36,091 bases of DNA from an uncultured Lachnospiraceae bacterium. GTDB taxonomy: Bacteria; Bacillota; Clostridia; Lachnospirales; Lachnospiraceae. The stretch covers positions 1 to 36,091 of the forward strand of contig CALZHV010000001.1 in assembly GCA_945787485.1 (NCBI GenBank), read 5' to 3'. Below, piece by piece: positions 9,271 through 17,156 of this stretch; the stretch's first letter is position 1; each line of letters opens with the position of its first letter. Both the position numbers and the translations under genes were made by a program. The notes under the pieces were generated by a model. The model was not told the DNA's origin, did not search any database, and saw nothing but the letters and a program-made list of their open reading frames with translations.

Positions 9271-9640
9271 ATAAGTCATGGGGTTATCACTTATTTTATG
9301 AAAATGTTTGTATTGCTCGCATGAATCTAATATTATATGAAGTTCACTTAATTCTGTGAATATTTTTTTAACAAGCGATTCTTTTATTCCGGAAAACCAA
9401 CAATTTCTTTTGCTGTTCTGTATCCATTGCATAATGATAAAAGTTTCCACAGAGTTATAGCAATTTCCCCATTTACATCTATCTGATGTGTTTGACATAA
9501 AAAGCGTATGCCATTGTCAATGGGCACAGCAGGAACAACTAAAATCGGTCTATATTTCTCCCAAACAATCATAACTTTCCTCTTTTACATAATAATGCAA
9601 TAATATTTGATTTTATAAAACTACCGCAATATGGTACATT

Positions 9641-9934
9641 TTACTGGTTTTTATTGCATAATATACAAATTTCATTTTCTAATAATATTTCAATAAAACT
9701 TGAAATATCTTCAATAGTAATATTTTCTTCCTTATCTTGAGCGTGTATTGTTTTCCATATATCAAAAGTTGTTTTATTTTCAACAATTCCATCAATTATC
9801 AATTTGGATGTGCTATTTATTTCAAAAACATCACCATTATGAGAGTTTGTTAACATATGTTTGTCTTCAGATAAACTATGAACAGCAATATTATCTCTTA
9901 AAGAAAAACTATCTTCCATAATTACTTTATACAT
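9641..9934 (-). CDS. PqqD-like RiPP recognition element (RRE) protein
   Basis: 97 aa. ATG 9934 has AAGGAGG seven bases upstream; the longer open frame reads through the preceding hairpin and is unlikely. The sequence follows the PqqD/RRE pattern: a short beta strand region (AVHSLSEDKHMLTNSHNGDVFEIN), then STSKLIIDGI helix, a polar stretch, and a C-terminal helix (ISSFIEILLENEICIL). Such winged-helix proteins bind the leader peptide and deliver it to radical SAM or YcaO enzymes. It lies between precursor 2 and the SagB-YcaO gene in one operon. Fold assignment is by pattern, not search. Confidence 0.72.
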   Translation of the reverse strand: MYKVIMEDSFSLRDNIAVHSLSEDKHMLTNSHNGDVFEINSTSKLIIDGIVENKTTFDIWKTIHAQDKEENITIEDISSFIEILLENEICILCNKNQ

Positions 9935-9958
9935 AAATAAACCTCCTTGGGAAATGAC

Positions 9959-9988
9959 AGAGTAATTAAACGCTCGTTTAATTACTCT
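9959..9988. other. Intra-operon hairpin between precursor 2 and the RRE gene
   Basis: A perfect 14-bp inverted repeat (AGAGTAATTAAACG / CGTTTAATTACTCT) with a 2-base loop. No T run follows on the minus strand, so it is more likely an mRNA-stabilising or attenuating stem that raises precursor output relative to downstream genes. On the plus strand it is followed by six T. Confidence 0.6.
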
Positions 9989-10007
9989 GCTTTTTTGATG
10001 TTGAACA

Positions 10008-10097
10008 TCAATCTCCGCTTCCGCCACAGCAAGTGCATGCAGATTTTTTGCTTGCAGGTGCTACGTTAGAAACCTTTTTAATTTCTGGTTTTTTCAT
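10008..10097 (-). CDS. Putative RiPP precursor 2 (Cys-rich, radical SAM-linked)
   Basis: A 29-aa peptide, ATG 10097 with GGAGGTG six bases upstream. The lysine-rich leader (KKPEIKKVSNVAPASKKS) is followed by a core ACTCCGGSGD with three cysteines. It lies 20 bases downstream of a radical SAM/SPASM gene and is followed by the hairpin at 9959-9988. Short Cys-rich peptides next to SPASM radical SAM enzymes in Clostridia are usually substrates for thioether or related cross-links (ranthipeptide-like). The substrate role is inferred; the core differs clearly from precursor 1. Confidence 0.78.
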   Translation of the reverse strand: MKKPEIKKVSNVAPASKKSACTCCGGSGD

Positions 10098-10117
10098 AAA
10101 ATTCACCTCCTTATCTA

Positions 10118-11401
10118 TCAAATTTTATTGAAATCAAAAGTGCCACCAGCGTATTTTTCTACTTGATACAGTTCACCTTTAACTATGTGTAAATAGTTTT
10201 TTTCATACGGCTTTACAACACACCAAGGATATGTTTTGGTTATACTTCCTGAATAGGACAATGTTTCTCCGCAGCAACCACCGGTGCAAGCGTATTTAAA
10301 TTCGCAATTGGTACACTTATCAAAACTGGAAGCGTTTAAATTCTTGAAATCATTATAAGAGTTGCTTTTGCGTATATATTCCAATGGTGTTTCGTTAAGA
10401 TTGCCGAAAATGAAATTTTTTCGTATAAAAGCACAAGGCTTTACATTGCCATAAATATCGACATATGACCACGTAAGTCTGCATGCATGATAACAATATC
10501 TGTTATATCCTTTTACTAAGTGACGATTATATCTGTTGAATGATTGATGTTGTTCCGGCGATAGTTTTAATGTTTCCCAATTAATTTTTGCCCGTCCGAT
10601 ACTGGCGGGACGATTAAGCATCGGCTTGAAGCCTAAATCTTTAGCAAAATTAACAAATGAATCAACATCGTTATATGTCAAGGCATTAATAGAAAGTAAC
10701 AAGACAATCTGGTTTTTATACTTTGTTTCCGACAATGCCCTTAGGTTGTTCATAACCTTTTTGTGCATCAATATATTGGTGCGAGCAAATTTTTCAAATG
10801 TGCTTTCGCTCATACCGTAAACGGAAATCTGAAGTTCAAATCCCTTTTCTAATGCATGGATAGCATCATTCAATTCAAAAGAACCATTGGTTACAATGCT
10901 ATGTCTATTATATGGTTTTTTATTCTTTGCAGTTATATCAATAAGTTCTACAATATATGGATTTAAAAAAGGTTCTCCTCCCGTTAAACGAATATCAAGT
11001 TTTGGGGTGTTGCCTAACATAGATAAGTAATATTCATATTTTTCAGGTGTTAAGAATATTTTTCCTTCTTTAGTCATTTCGGCATAGCAATGTAAACAAT
11101 TAAAGTTACATTTGTCAGTAACCTCGAAATATACAGTTCTACACACCTGATGAGTATCGTGATCATCAAATAAACTATATTGAAAATCAATAGGTTGCAT
11201 TTCTCGCTCTTCAATATTATCAGTAATAACCCCTTCTTCCTTCAGTTTGTGCAAAAGACTATCGTCCATATCACTGAAGTTTCCTTCCAGCAAAGCTTTA
11301 GCGTCATCTTTATTCACTAAAAACATTTTTTTATTGTTAAAATTATAAATTCCCGTATTGATAAAACCGACCTGTATCTTAACATCTTTATTTAAATACA
11401 T
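10118..11401 (-). CDS. Radical SAM/SPASM RiPP maturase 1
   Basis: 427 aa. ATG 11401 is chosen because GGGAGG lies seven bases upstream; it starts two bases after the stop of the other radical SAM gene. Residues 1-75 look like an RRE-type leader-binding segment. The [4Fe-4S]-SAM cluster motif is CNFNCLHC at Cys98, Cys102 and Cys105, followed by the glycine-rich RLTGGEP. The C-terminal SPASM region has CRLTWSYVDIYGNVKPC and then CTNCEFKYACTGGCCGE for auxiliary clusters. The protein would generate a 5'-deoxyadenosyl radical to cross-link or otherwise modify the adjacent Cys-rich peptide. The family is sure; the exact chemistry is unknown. Confidence 0.92.
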   Translation of the reverse strand: MYLNKDVKIQVGFINTGIYNFNNKKMFLVNKDDAKALLEGNFSDMDDSLLHKLKEEGVITDNIEEREMQPIDFQYSLFDDHDTHQVCRTVYFEVTDKCNFNCLHCYAEMTKEGKIFLTPEKYEYYLSMLGNTPKLDIRLTGGEPFLNPYIVELIDITAKNKKPYNRHSIVTNGSFELNDAIHALEKGFELQISVYGMSESTFEKFARTNILMHKKVMNNLRALSETKYKNQIVLLLSINALTYNDVDSFVNFAKDLGFKPMLNRPASIGRAKINWETLKLSPEQHQSFNRYNRHLVKGYNRYCYHACRLTWSYVDIYGNVKPCAFIRKNFIFGNLNETPLEYIRKSNSYNDFKNLNASSFDKCTNCEFKYACTGGCCGETLSYSGSITKTYPWCVVKPYEKNYLHIVKGELYQVEKYAGGTFDFNKI

Positions 11402-11403
11402 AA

Positions 11404-12405
11404 CTATACCTCCCAACACTGCGGATCACACGCCATATAATCGCCAGTCACTGCATAGGCAATACAGCGTGCACCTCCACAATCATCAAGATGCTTACAA
11501 TTACCACAGATGTTTATTTCATTTCTCTTTCTCAAATCCCATAGAATCTTAGAATTATACCATATCGAAAAAACACTTTCGTTCTTTACATTGCCAATTG
11601 GAATTGGTAATCTTCTGCAGGGGAGTGCTGTTCCATCCTGCAAAATTGTCAAAGTCTGAATGCCTACCGGACAACGCCCACTTTTTCCATAACATGCCCA
11701 TAATGGTCTAGACGTATTTATTGACATGCTTGAATCAATTAATCTGTCAGAAAATTCTTTCAATTGTTCAAACACACAATGTATTTCATCTTTGTCCAAC
11801 ATCATTGACGTATCACTGAAGCCGATAGGCACATCCCTACTAAATGTTAACTGTTTAACACCTAATTCCTTCATTGCTTCAATGAACTCCCACGTAATGG
11901 GTACTGTATATTTGCTTATAACATAATGAACAAACACCTGTATGCCTTCGTTAACTAATTTTTTTATATTGGCTATTGCTTTTGCAAAGTTACCTTTGCC
12001 TCTAATAAAATCATGCTTTTCTTCAGTTGTTCCGTCTATGCTTATTTGTACAGTTGGTTTTGTGATTAATATTGCTTCCATCAACTCACTCGAAAAATAC
12101 ACACCGTTTGTGAGTATCGCAAAGCGTTTTATTGATTCGGATTGGTGGATTCGATACATTATATCTGATAAATATGGATACAATGTAGGTTCTCCGCCTA
12201 CCAGTGAAATTTCGCCGTCAACATTCCATTTAACAAAAGTATCTTCAAGTTGTTCAATTAAACTTATTAATTCATTATAATTCCATTCCTCAATTTGAGT
12301 CCTCTCTCCTTCGTAACAATGCTTACATTTAAGATTACATCTATTAGTAAGATGTAATTGGACATGGAAAGGACACTTTTCGGTTGTCTCGACCTGTAGT
12401 TTCAT
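11404..12405 (-). CDS. Radical SAM/SPASM RiPP maturase 2
   Basis: 333 aa. ATG 12405 has AAAGGAG eight bases upstream and replaces a longer start at 12429. The CX3CX2C motif is CNLKCKHC (Cys23, Cys27, Cys30), followed by SLVGGEPTLYP. The C-terminus has a SPASM segment (CPVGIQTLTILQDGTALPC, CGNCKHLDDCGGARC, then CDPQCW). It lacks the N-terminal leader-binding extension of its neighbour, so it may depend on the separate RRE protein. First gene of the locus. Two SPASM enzymes in a row could act on one peptide in sequence or on the two different precursors. Confidence 0.92.
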   Translation of the reverse strand: MKLQVETTEKCPFHVQLHLTNRCNLKCKHCYEGERTQIEEWNYNELISLIEQLEDTFVKWNVDGEISLVGGEPTLYPYLSDIMYRIHQSESIKRFAILTNGVYFSSELMEAILITKPTVQISIDGTTEEKHDFIRGKGNFAKAIANIKKLVNEGIQVFVHYVISKYTVPITWEFIEAMKELGVKQLTFSRDVPIGFSDTSMMLDKDEIHCVFEQLKEFSDRLIDSSMSINTSRPLWACYGKSGRCPVGIQTLTILQDGTALPCRRLPIPIGNVKNESVFSIWYNSKILWDLRKRNEINICGNCKHLDDCGGARCIAYAVTGDYMACDPQCWEV

Positions 12406-12456
12406 AAAACTTTCTCCTTTACGAACCAAAATATTAATTATTGTTAGAGAATTGAA

Positions 12457-12645
12457 TTATTCATATATGTTTTTAAAATAATTAACCAAAATTTCCTTGG
12501 CCTTTTTTGTTGTCACATGATTAAACCAATCAAATTCAGCGTGGCTATTGAATACTTCTGTAAGACCATCTTCACCTCTGTAGGTATCTGCGATTACCAT
12601 TACAGTATCTTCATCGTGCAACTTACTTAAAATAAATGACCATAG
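12457..12645 (-). pseudogene. Remnant of a second HD-TGS protein (C-terminal end only)
   Basis: The minus strand reads LHDEDTVMVIADTYRGEDG, continues GLTEVFNSHAEFDWFNHV and ends LVNYFKNIYE-stop. This aligns without gaps to the end of the HD-TGS protein encoded at 13025-14974 (LHDEDQVVVISDTYREQGG, ending LINYLKNEYEGEET). Upstream of about 12645 similarity stops and there is no start codon. It is therefore the 3' scrap of a diverged paralogue, now lying between the RiPP operon and the intact gene. The divergence argues against a recent duplication. Confidence 0.8.
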
Positions 12646-13024
12646 GATAATTATTGTATGATTTTCAACATAAATTCTTCATTTTTGCAACTGCCGGTGA
12701 GTTTTTTATTGACAGTTTGGTTTGTATTCACAGTTAAAACTTGCAGTGTATAGCTGTTATATTATACAATAACCATATCATAAAAAGCAACCGCTATATA
12801 AAATTCTTGTACAACACAGAAACATAATTAGGTTAGCATCCTTATATGCAGATTACTGCAAACGAATTTCATCTCCTCGTATCCTCTAACCATCTACAAT
12901 AAATTTTAAACCATAGCAATCAATTAGAAAATACGAGGGTTGTAAAGATGTATTATGTTTGTGAAATGTTGTTGCCATCTTCGTGAAAACAAATATTTTT
13001 AGCGGAGTGCGTTATAATTTGAAT
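12646..13024. other. Intergenic region with candidate promoter and operator pair
   Basis: No gene seen. A minus-strand promoter-like sequence (TTGCTT at 12785-12790, 18-base spacer, TATAAT at 12761-12766) could drive the RiPP operon through the remnant. Two operator-like copies (TTGTGAAA 12959-12966 and TCGTGAAA 12981-12988, i.e. TTTCACAA and TTTCACGA on the minus strand) are spaced exactly 22 bp. Confidence 0.45.
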
Positions 13025-14974
13025 CTACGTCTCTTCTCCCTCATATTCGTTTTTTAAATAATTAATCAACATATCTCGTGCATAATCTGTTTTAACATAA
13101 TTAATCCATTCAATTTTTGCATGCTTAACCAGCTCTTTAGTAAGACCGCCCTGTTCTCGATATGTATCAGAGATAACAACCACTTGGTCTTCGTCATGCA
13201 GTACACTGGATATGGATCTTGGCTGATTGTTGATTGTTGCGCCAGTTGCAGAAATGGCAATTTCTTGATGAATTAAAAATGCTAAATCCAGAACGGTTGC
13301 CCCTTCTTTGATTTGAACTTTTCTTCCATCACGCAGCTTAACGGTAATCATTCCCTTTGTTTCGGCAGGCAGACTACTCTTAATATCTCTGGTGTTGAAT
13401 CCGCCGTTACCGCCATTAAGATAATTCATATAGTCGTCTCTCATACAAAAACAACAACGAACAACATTGTAATAATCATCTTCGATAAAAACGATAAATC
13501 TATTATTGTCGTCAATTTCGAAGTCTGTAATTACTCGGTTTTTTACGGCCATTTTGTTGGCACAGACAGCAATAAAAACATTGGAAAATGAATTTATCTC
13601 ACTCCTGTTGTCTTTAGGGTCCAAAATGATGTCGATGTCACAAACCGGGAGGTGCTTTTTGTTGATAAGGTTAGATACATCAATATTTGCGCCATACTTT
13701 TTCTTCAAATACTTGTTGATTTCATAAGGCGAATAATAATGTTCCGAGACGGTGAAATCAAAACCCGGGATATTTGCTCTCTTATCGCATTGCACATTAA
13801 AATCATCATCAAAGAAGCTTTTTATAAGTTTTATTGTTTCCTTCACTTCAGCGTGGTTGCGATTCTTCATATCTTCATATTTCTCTGAAATATCGTTATA
13901 AAGATGAACATTACCAAGTTTCCACAGTAAATCTTCAATAATATCACAGAAGAAGTGGAGATTATATCTTTTAAAAAGTGGCAAATACCATTTTTCTGTT
14001 TCGTCTACTTTGTCACCTTTTTTTGATTGCGACATAGTGTCCATCGTTCGAAGATTGTGAATTCTATCGGCCGCTTTAATATATAATGCGAATACCATAG
14101 CTCTGCTCTCGTCAACTATAGACACGAGTTTTTCGAAGCTTTCCTTATCAAGCTTTTCTTTTATTCTTTTCTTCTCTTCAGGAGTTTCGTCATCTACTTG
14201 TTCCTGCTGTTTAGAGCGCAACTGTTCATATTCCTTGTGCAAGGATGTCACAGCATTCACATAACGAGAAACTTGACCACCACATTTGTTCTTGATGTCA
14301 GCTATACTAATGTCTGTATCTTCGGCAACATCATGAAGGATTGCTGCAGCTACAACGGGACTTTCAACCCCAAAGTCAGCTAAAATCTCAGCAACCATGA
14401 GCGGGTGAGTAATATAAGGCTCTCCGGTAGCTCTTTTTTCCCAATAATGAGCTTCTCTTGCCATAGTGTATGCATCAAAGACTGTGAACGAGTCGTGAAA
14501 GCGCTTAAGTTTACGACCAATTGCATCATACATTTTATCACAAACTCTGTGCATAATATGAATTTCGTAACACTCATCCAATGTGTATTTTACACTGCCA
14601 TCCTTCTTGCGCGGAATATCTCGTTCAATACTTCCTTTAATCTCAAGCAAATTGAAACTAGAATACTCATAATATTCATTGCCTCTTAATGATGCAAATG
14701 AGTTAGAGCACGACCTTTTACTTATTATGTTGTTTTTTATATCGCTATAAATAAGAATCGAGACAACGTCCTCAACATCAGGATACATATAGCGACACAT
14801 GATATATGCTTTATGAATAATCTCGTAAACTACATATGTTTCTTCATGCAGACTTTCGATTAAATTCAAAGCGCTAACAATGTCGTTTTTGTCAGCGGTA
14901 GATTTTTTCTTGAAGAAATTAACAATATATAATGCTTCCTCGCAGTTTGCAATACGGTTGTTTAACACAAACAT
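13025..14974 (-). CDS. RelA/SpoT-like HD hydrolase with TGS domain
   Basis: 649 aa from ATG 14974; TTG 14992 or GTG 14968 are also possible because GGAGGT is only two bases from the ATG. Residues 1-155 are not recognised. Residues 160-330 are a SpoT-type HD domain: YITHP (His190), HDVAED (His214-Asp215, Glu218-Asp219) and AADRIHNLRTM. These are the metal- and nucleotide-binding residues of (p)ppGpp hydrolases. A TGS domain follows near residues 570-635 (VKLRDGRKVQIKEGATVLDL). The stretch between them contains DIDIILDP but no (p)ppGpp synthetase motif that I can recognise, so hydrolysis of (p)ppGpp or another nucleotide alarmone is more likely than synthesis. It is cotranscribed with the XRE regulator 32 bases upstream. 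Confidence 0.8.
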   Translation of the reverse strand: MFVLNNRIANCEEALYIVNFFKKKSTADKNDIVSALNLIESLHEETYVVYEIIHKAYIMCRYMYPDVEDVVSILIYSDIKNNIISKRSCSNSFASLRGNEYYEYSSFNLLEIKGSIERDIPRKKDGSVKYTLDECYEIHIMHRVCDKMYDAIGRKLKRFHDSFTVFDAYTMAREAHYWEKRATGEPYITHPLMVAEILADFGVESPVVAAAILHDVAEDTDISIADIKNKCGGQVSRYVNAVTSLHKEYEQLRSKQQEQVDDETPEEKKRIKEKLDKESFEKLVSIVDESRAMVFALYIKAADRIHNLRTMDTMSQSKKGDKVDETEKWYLPLFKRYNLHFFCDIIEDLLWKLGNVHLYNDISEKYEDMKNRNHAEVKETIKLIKSFFDDDFNVQCDKRANIPGFDFTVSEHYYSPYEINKYLKKKYGANIDVSNLINKKHLPVCDIDIILDPKDNRSEINSFSNVFIAVCANKMAVKNRVITDFEIDDNNRFIVFIEDDYYNVVRCCFCMRDDYMNYLNGGNGGFNTRDIKSSLPAETKGMITVKLRDGRKVQIKEGATVLDLAFLIHQEIAISATGATINNQPRSISSVLHDEDQVVVISDTYREQGGLTKELVKHAKIEWINYVKTDYARDMLINYLKNEYEGEET

Positions 14975-15006
14975 TACCTCCTTCTCTTTCAATTACCTAT
15001 TAAAAC

Positions 15007-16194
15007 TCACTCATCCACAGAGGCGGCAATAAGTTTATATATCTGAGCATCCTCAACTTCGCTCACGCTGCTTGCACAACAAAGATTATCCTTAATATAA
15101 TCCTTGATAATCTTATTAACTCTGTTTTGAATGATAGCTATTTTGTCTTCGCGATTGAGACAATCGTAATCGCCGCCATACAACTTATCGCATAGTTTTC
15201 CTATGTCTTGTCCATCTTTAATGTGAGTGAGGTTTGGATAAGACATGTTCAAATGAGGAGAAATTGATTCTGCCGAACCTGCAAGTTCATGCTTTGAAAT
15301 GATTATTTTTTGTGCCGTTGGCATATGCTCTCTTCCATGGGAAACTGACGCAATGGAGCCTATGCCGCCAACATAATTAGTAATGGTGCTCTTGGGTGGA
15401 ACGTAAAGAACAATCAAGGCTTTATCGTTATAAGCTTTACTTGTAATATCTACAAATGCAAACTGTCCGCTAAAGGTAAGTTCACCGGTATATATTCCGG
15501 CTTTTTTGCTCATCAGTTCGATGATTTTTTTGTTTCTTTCTCCTTTAGCGCTAAGTTTGCTGTTGTCAACACAGGAAACATTATGAAAACTGTCAAGGTC
15601 TTTTTTTAATGCAAAAGCTTTTGAACTTTCACTCGCCTTAAAGAAGACGGCCGCAACCTTTGTGACTCTTCTTGCAGTTACACCGTTAATATCATCATAA
15701 ACAGAAAGGACTCCGTAGCGTAATTCGCGAGTGTTTTTATTGCCATATTTGTCTGTAATATCGCTTTGCTCGTTAAAATAGCATAAATAATTTCCGATAA
15801 AATCACTATGCTCAATGTAAGCATGCGTGCCATTTGAAAGACTACCCTTAAATTTGAGTGTTCCTTCAGGATCGAAGTCCTCAGAAAGCAGGTCGTTAAC
15901 TGTAAAGTCTAAGCCACGCTCATGAAAATCCGGAATATTGCACAAATAAACTATCCACTCTACATAGGGTATTCTTTCGCCGTTAAGATAATTGCTTAGT
16001 GCACCTGTTGACATGCCATCCCACTTCGCAGCAAACTCATTCTGATTCCAACCCATTGCACTTTTTAATTTCTTAAGATTAGTTGAAAATATTTCGCAAA
16101 GCTCATTTTTGATAGTTGTAGAATCTTTTTGCTTGTTTTCCTCGACTTCAGGATTTGTTCCTTGTGCTCGTATTTCTTTTTTTATTTCTGCCAT
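15007..16194 (-). CDS. XRE-family regulator with long sensory C-terminus
   Basis: 395 aa from ATG 16194 (AGGAGG eight bases upstream; an earlier start at 16227 falls inside the promoter). Residues about 35-95 are a Cro/CI-type helix-turn-helix (LKKLKSAMGWNQNEFAAKW, then MSTGALSNYLNGERIPYVEW). The remaining 290 residues are not recognised; they contain beta-rich segments and could sense a ligand. It is transcribed divergently from the cell-wall block and upstream of the HD-TGS gene, so it is the natural candidate to bind the TTTCACGA motifs in its own promoter region. Family call sure; targets inferred. Confidence 0.85.
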   Translation of the reverse strand: MAEIKKEIRAQGTNPEVEENKQKDSTTIKNELCEIFSTNLKKLKSAMGWNQNEFAAKWDGMSTGALSNYLNGERIPYVEWIVYLCNIPDFHERGLDFTVNDLLSEDFDPEGTLKFKGSLSNGTHAYIEHSDFIGNYLCYFNEQSDITDKYGNKNTRELRYGVLSVYDDINGVTARRVTKVAAVFFKASESSKAFALKKDLDSFHNVSCVDNSKLSAKGERNKKIIELMSKKAGIYTGELTFSGQFAFVDITSKAYNDKALIVLYVPPKSTITNYVGGIGSIASVSHGREHMPTAQKIIISKHELAGSAESISPHLNMSYPNLTHIKDGQDIGKLCDKLYGGDYDCLNREDKIAIIQNRVNKIIKDYIKDNLCCASSVSEVEDAQIYKLIAASVDE

Positions 16195-16217
16195 TTTTGC
16201 TACCTCCTTTTTCTTTA

Positions 16218-16246
16218 ATGATAACACGGTCCTATGACAAAGTCAA
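16218..16246 (-). promoter_or_regulatory. Sigma-A promoter of the XRE/HD-TGS operon
   Basis: Read on the minus strand: TTGACT (16246-16241), 17-base spacer, TATCAT (16223-16218). This is a near-consensus promoter 24 bases ahead of the XRE start codon. Confidence 0.75.
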
Positions 16247-16264
16247 CATATTTTCGGCATCTTA

Positions 16265-16395
16265 CGTGAAATTTTTACCAAAACAGATATCGAGATTTCA
16301 CGATTATACTCGAAATTTTCACATTTTCACAAACGTTTGGTGTTGTTCACAAACTTGTCCTCGCGAAAAAAACAAAAACGCTGTTGATTTCACGC
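16265..16395. promoter_or_regulatory. Cluster of TTTCACG operator-like motifs in the divergent promoter region
   Basis: CGTGAAA (16265-16271), TTTCACGA (16296-16303), TTTCACAT (16317-16324), TTTCACAA (16325-16332), GTTCACAA (16345-16352) and TTTCACGC (16388-16395). The last overlaps the -35 box of the Sel1-like gene. They lie between two divergent promoters, the expected place for autoregulatory sites of the XRE protein. Confidence 0.5.
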
Positions 16396-16413
16396 AAAAA
16401 ACATTGTTATCCT
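16384..16413 (+). promoter_or_regulatory. Candidate promoter of the Sel1-like gene
   Basis: TTGATT (16384-16389), 18-base spacer, TATCCT (16408-16413); a TTTCACGC copy overlaps the -35 box. Confidence 0.45.
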
Positions 16414-16465
16414 GTTATTTAGGAGTTAAAATTGAATTACCAAATAAATATAAGGAGGCAGAACA

Positions 16466-16963
16466 ATGAACACAAACTTATTAAATCAACTTCTCTCTGA
16501 GGCAACAAGAGGAAACCGTGAAGCGTCATACCGCGCCGGCAAGCTTATGGCAAACGAAGGCACATTTAATGATGTGGCAGTTCAAAAGAGATACCTTGAT
16601 GCAGCTAACGCAGGCTATACTGAGGCACAAAAAGAACTCGGAGCATTAGGCCTCTGCGGAAGACTTATCACAGATGACGCAACCGCATTTAATATTCATT
16701 ATCATACTGATTATAATAATGCAATCATGTGGTTAAGAAAAGCTGCTATGAAAGGTGATCCTGAAAGCAAGCTTGTTATTTTAGCTATCGACGAATTTGG
16801 AATCAAAGTCATAGAAGATGCACGAAAAGCTGTTGATCTTTATCGTGACACCATGTGTTCCAAGGATTTTATTGATTCACCAACTTTGATGCTGTTCGAA
16901 ATCGCCATGCAGTATCTTGATCCTTTCGGAGTAAACAGAATGAACAAGGTAAAAACAGCCTAA
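16466..16963 (+). CDS. Small Sel1-like repeat protein
   Basis: 165 aa, ATG with AAGGAGG upstream. Two or three Sel1-type alpha-alpha repeats are visible (YLDAANAGYTEAQKELGALGL and AIMWLRKAAMKGDPESKLVIL are the clearest). These repeats make protein-protein interaction scaffolds, often in signalling or cell-envelope systems. It stands alone between its own promoter and a strong terminator, so it is expressed separately from the penicillin-binding protein operon but under the same motif cluster. No signal peptide. Function unknown. Confidence 0.75.
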   Translation: MNTNLLNQLLSEATRGNREASYRAGKLMANEGTFNDVAVQKRYLDAANAGYTEAQKELGALGLCGRLITDDATAFNIHYHTDYNNAIMWLRKAAMKGDPESKLVILAIDEFGIKVIEDARKAVDLYRDTMCSKDFIDSPTLMLFEIAMQYLDPFGVNRMNKVKTA

Positions 16964-17012
16964 AGAACGGAGGTAAAACCGGTGGCATCCGGAGAAAAAC
17001 TTAATATATCAA

Positions 17013-17043
17013 AAGCCGGTCTTGCAGATCGGCTTATTTTTTT
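17013..17043 (+). terminator. Rho-independent terminator after the Sel1-like gene
   Basis: AAGCCGGTC / GATCGGCTT, a 9-bp stem with one G-U pair and a 5-base loop, followed by ATTTTTTT. Confidence 0.85.
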
Positions 17044-17047
17044 ACAT

Positions 17048-17134
17048 GTTCACGAAAATATAGACCCTGGCTCACGACAAATACAGTCATTTCACTCTCT
17101 GTGAGTTGTATTTTCGTTTTGCAGAATGTAACAT
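17048..17134 (+). promoter_or_regulatory. Operator pair and candidate promoter of the PBP operon
   Basis: GTTCACGA (17048-17055) and GCTCACGA (17070-17077) are spaced exactly 22 bp. They are followed by a weak promoter candidate, TTGTAT (17106-17111), 17 bases, TAACAT (17129-17134). The start codon is at 17157. Confidence 0.45.
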
Positions 17135-17156
17135 TTTATTGAAAGGATGTGATATT

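Larger units (their letters stand above)
7239..9572 (-). pseudogene. Broken RRE-SagB-YcaO fusion (azole-forming RiPP enzyme)
   Basis: The original gene began at ATG 9572 (MIVWEKYRP, GAGGAAAG upstream). Three parts follow: an RRE-like leader-binding domain of about 85 residues; a SagB/nitroreductase-type azoline dehydrogenase (RESCRSFS, then ATPSGGGLYPLRIF); and a YcaO domain (CKAIIEAYERH, AVAELIERDSIMRLWYEH, AVIKAFQEAKYNLL). YcaO enzymes use ATP to cyclise Cys/Ser/Thr, and SagB oxidises azolines to azoles. Two lesions break it. One base is missing in the T4 run (forward A run 9393-9396), and a 224-bp element sits at 9039-9262. Restoring both, with one target copy kept, gives exactly 701 codons (700 aa) with the junction PMTYFYKLTQKEI. 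The remaining 565-codon piece (7239-8936) has only a TTG start and no good RBS, so it is probably inactive unless the frameshift is a sequencing error and the insertion is polymorphic. Confidence 0.88.

Noticed and set aside
9384..9498. Programmed -1 frameshift in the SagB-YcaO gene
   Set aside because: The sequence GGTTTTCC does not give a standard slippery heptamer, and the MITE further downstream breaks the gene anyway.
9232..9498. Independent 88-aa gene
   Set aside because: It is the frameshifted N-terminal part of the RRE-SagB-YcaO gene, ending inside the MITE.
13330..13680. (p)ppGpp synthetase domain in the HD-TGS protein
   Set aside because: DIDIILDP alone is not enough; the usual basic and glycine residues of the synthetase were not found by eye.
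16982..17104. A 40-codon frame with GTG start and GGAGG upstream
   Set aside because: It runs through a strong terminator and the operator pair; composition is not protein-like.
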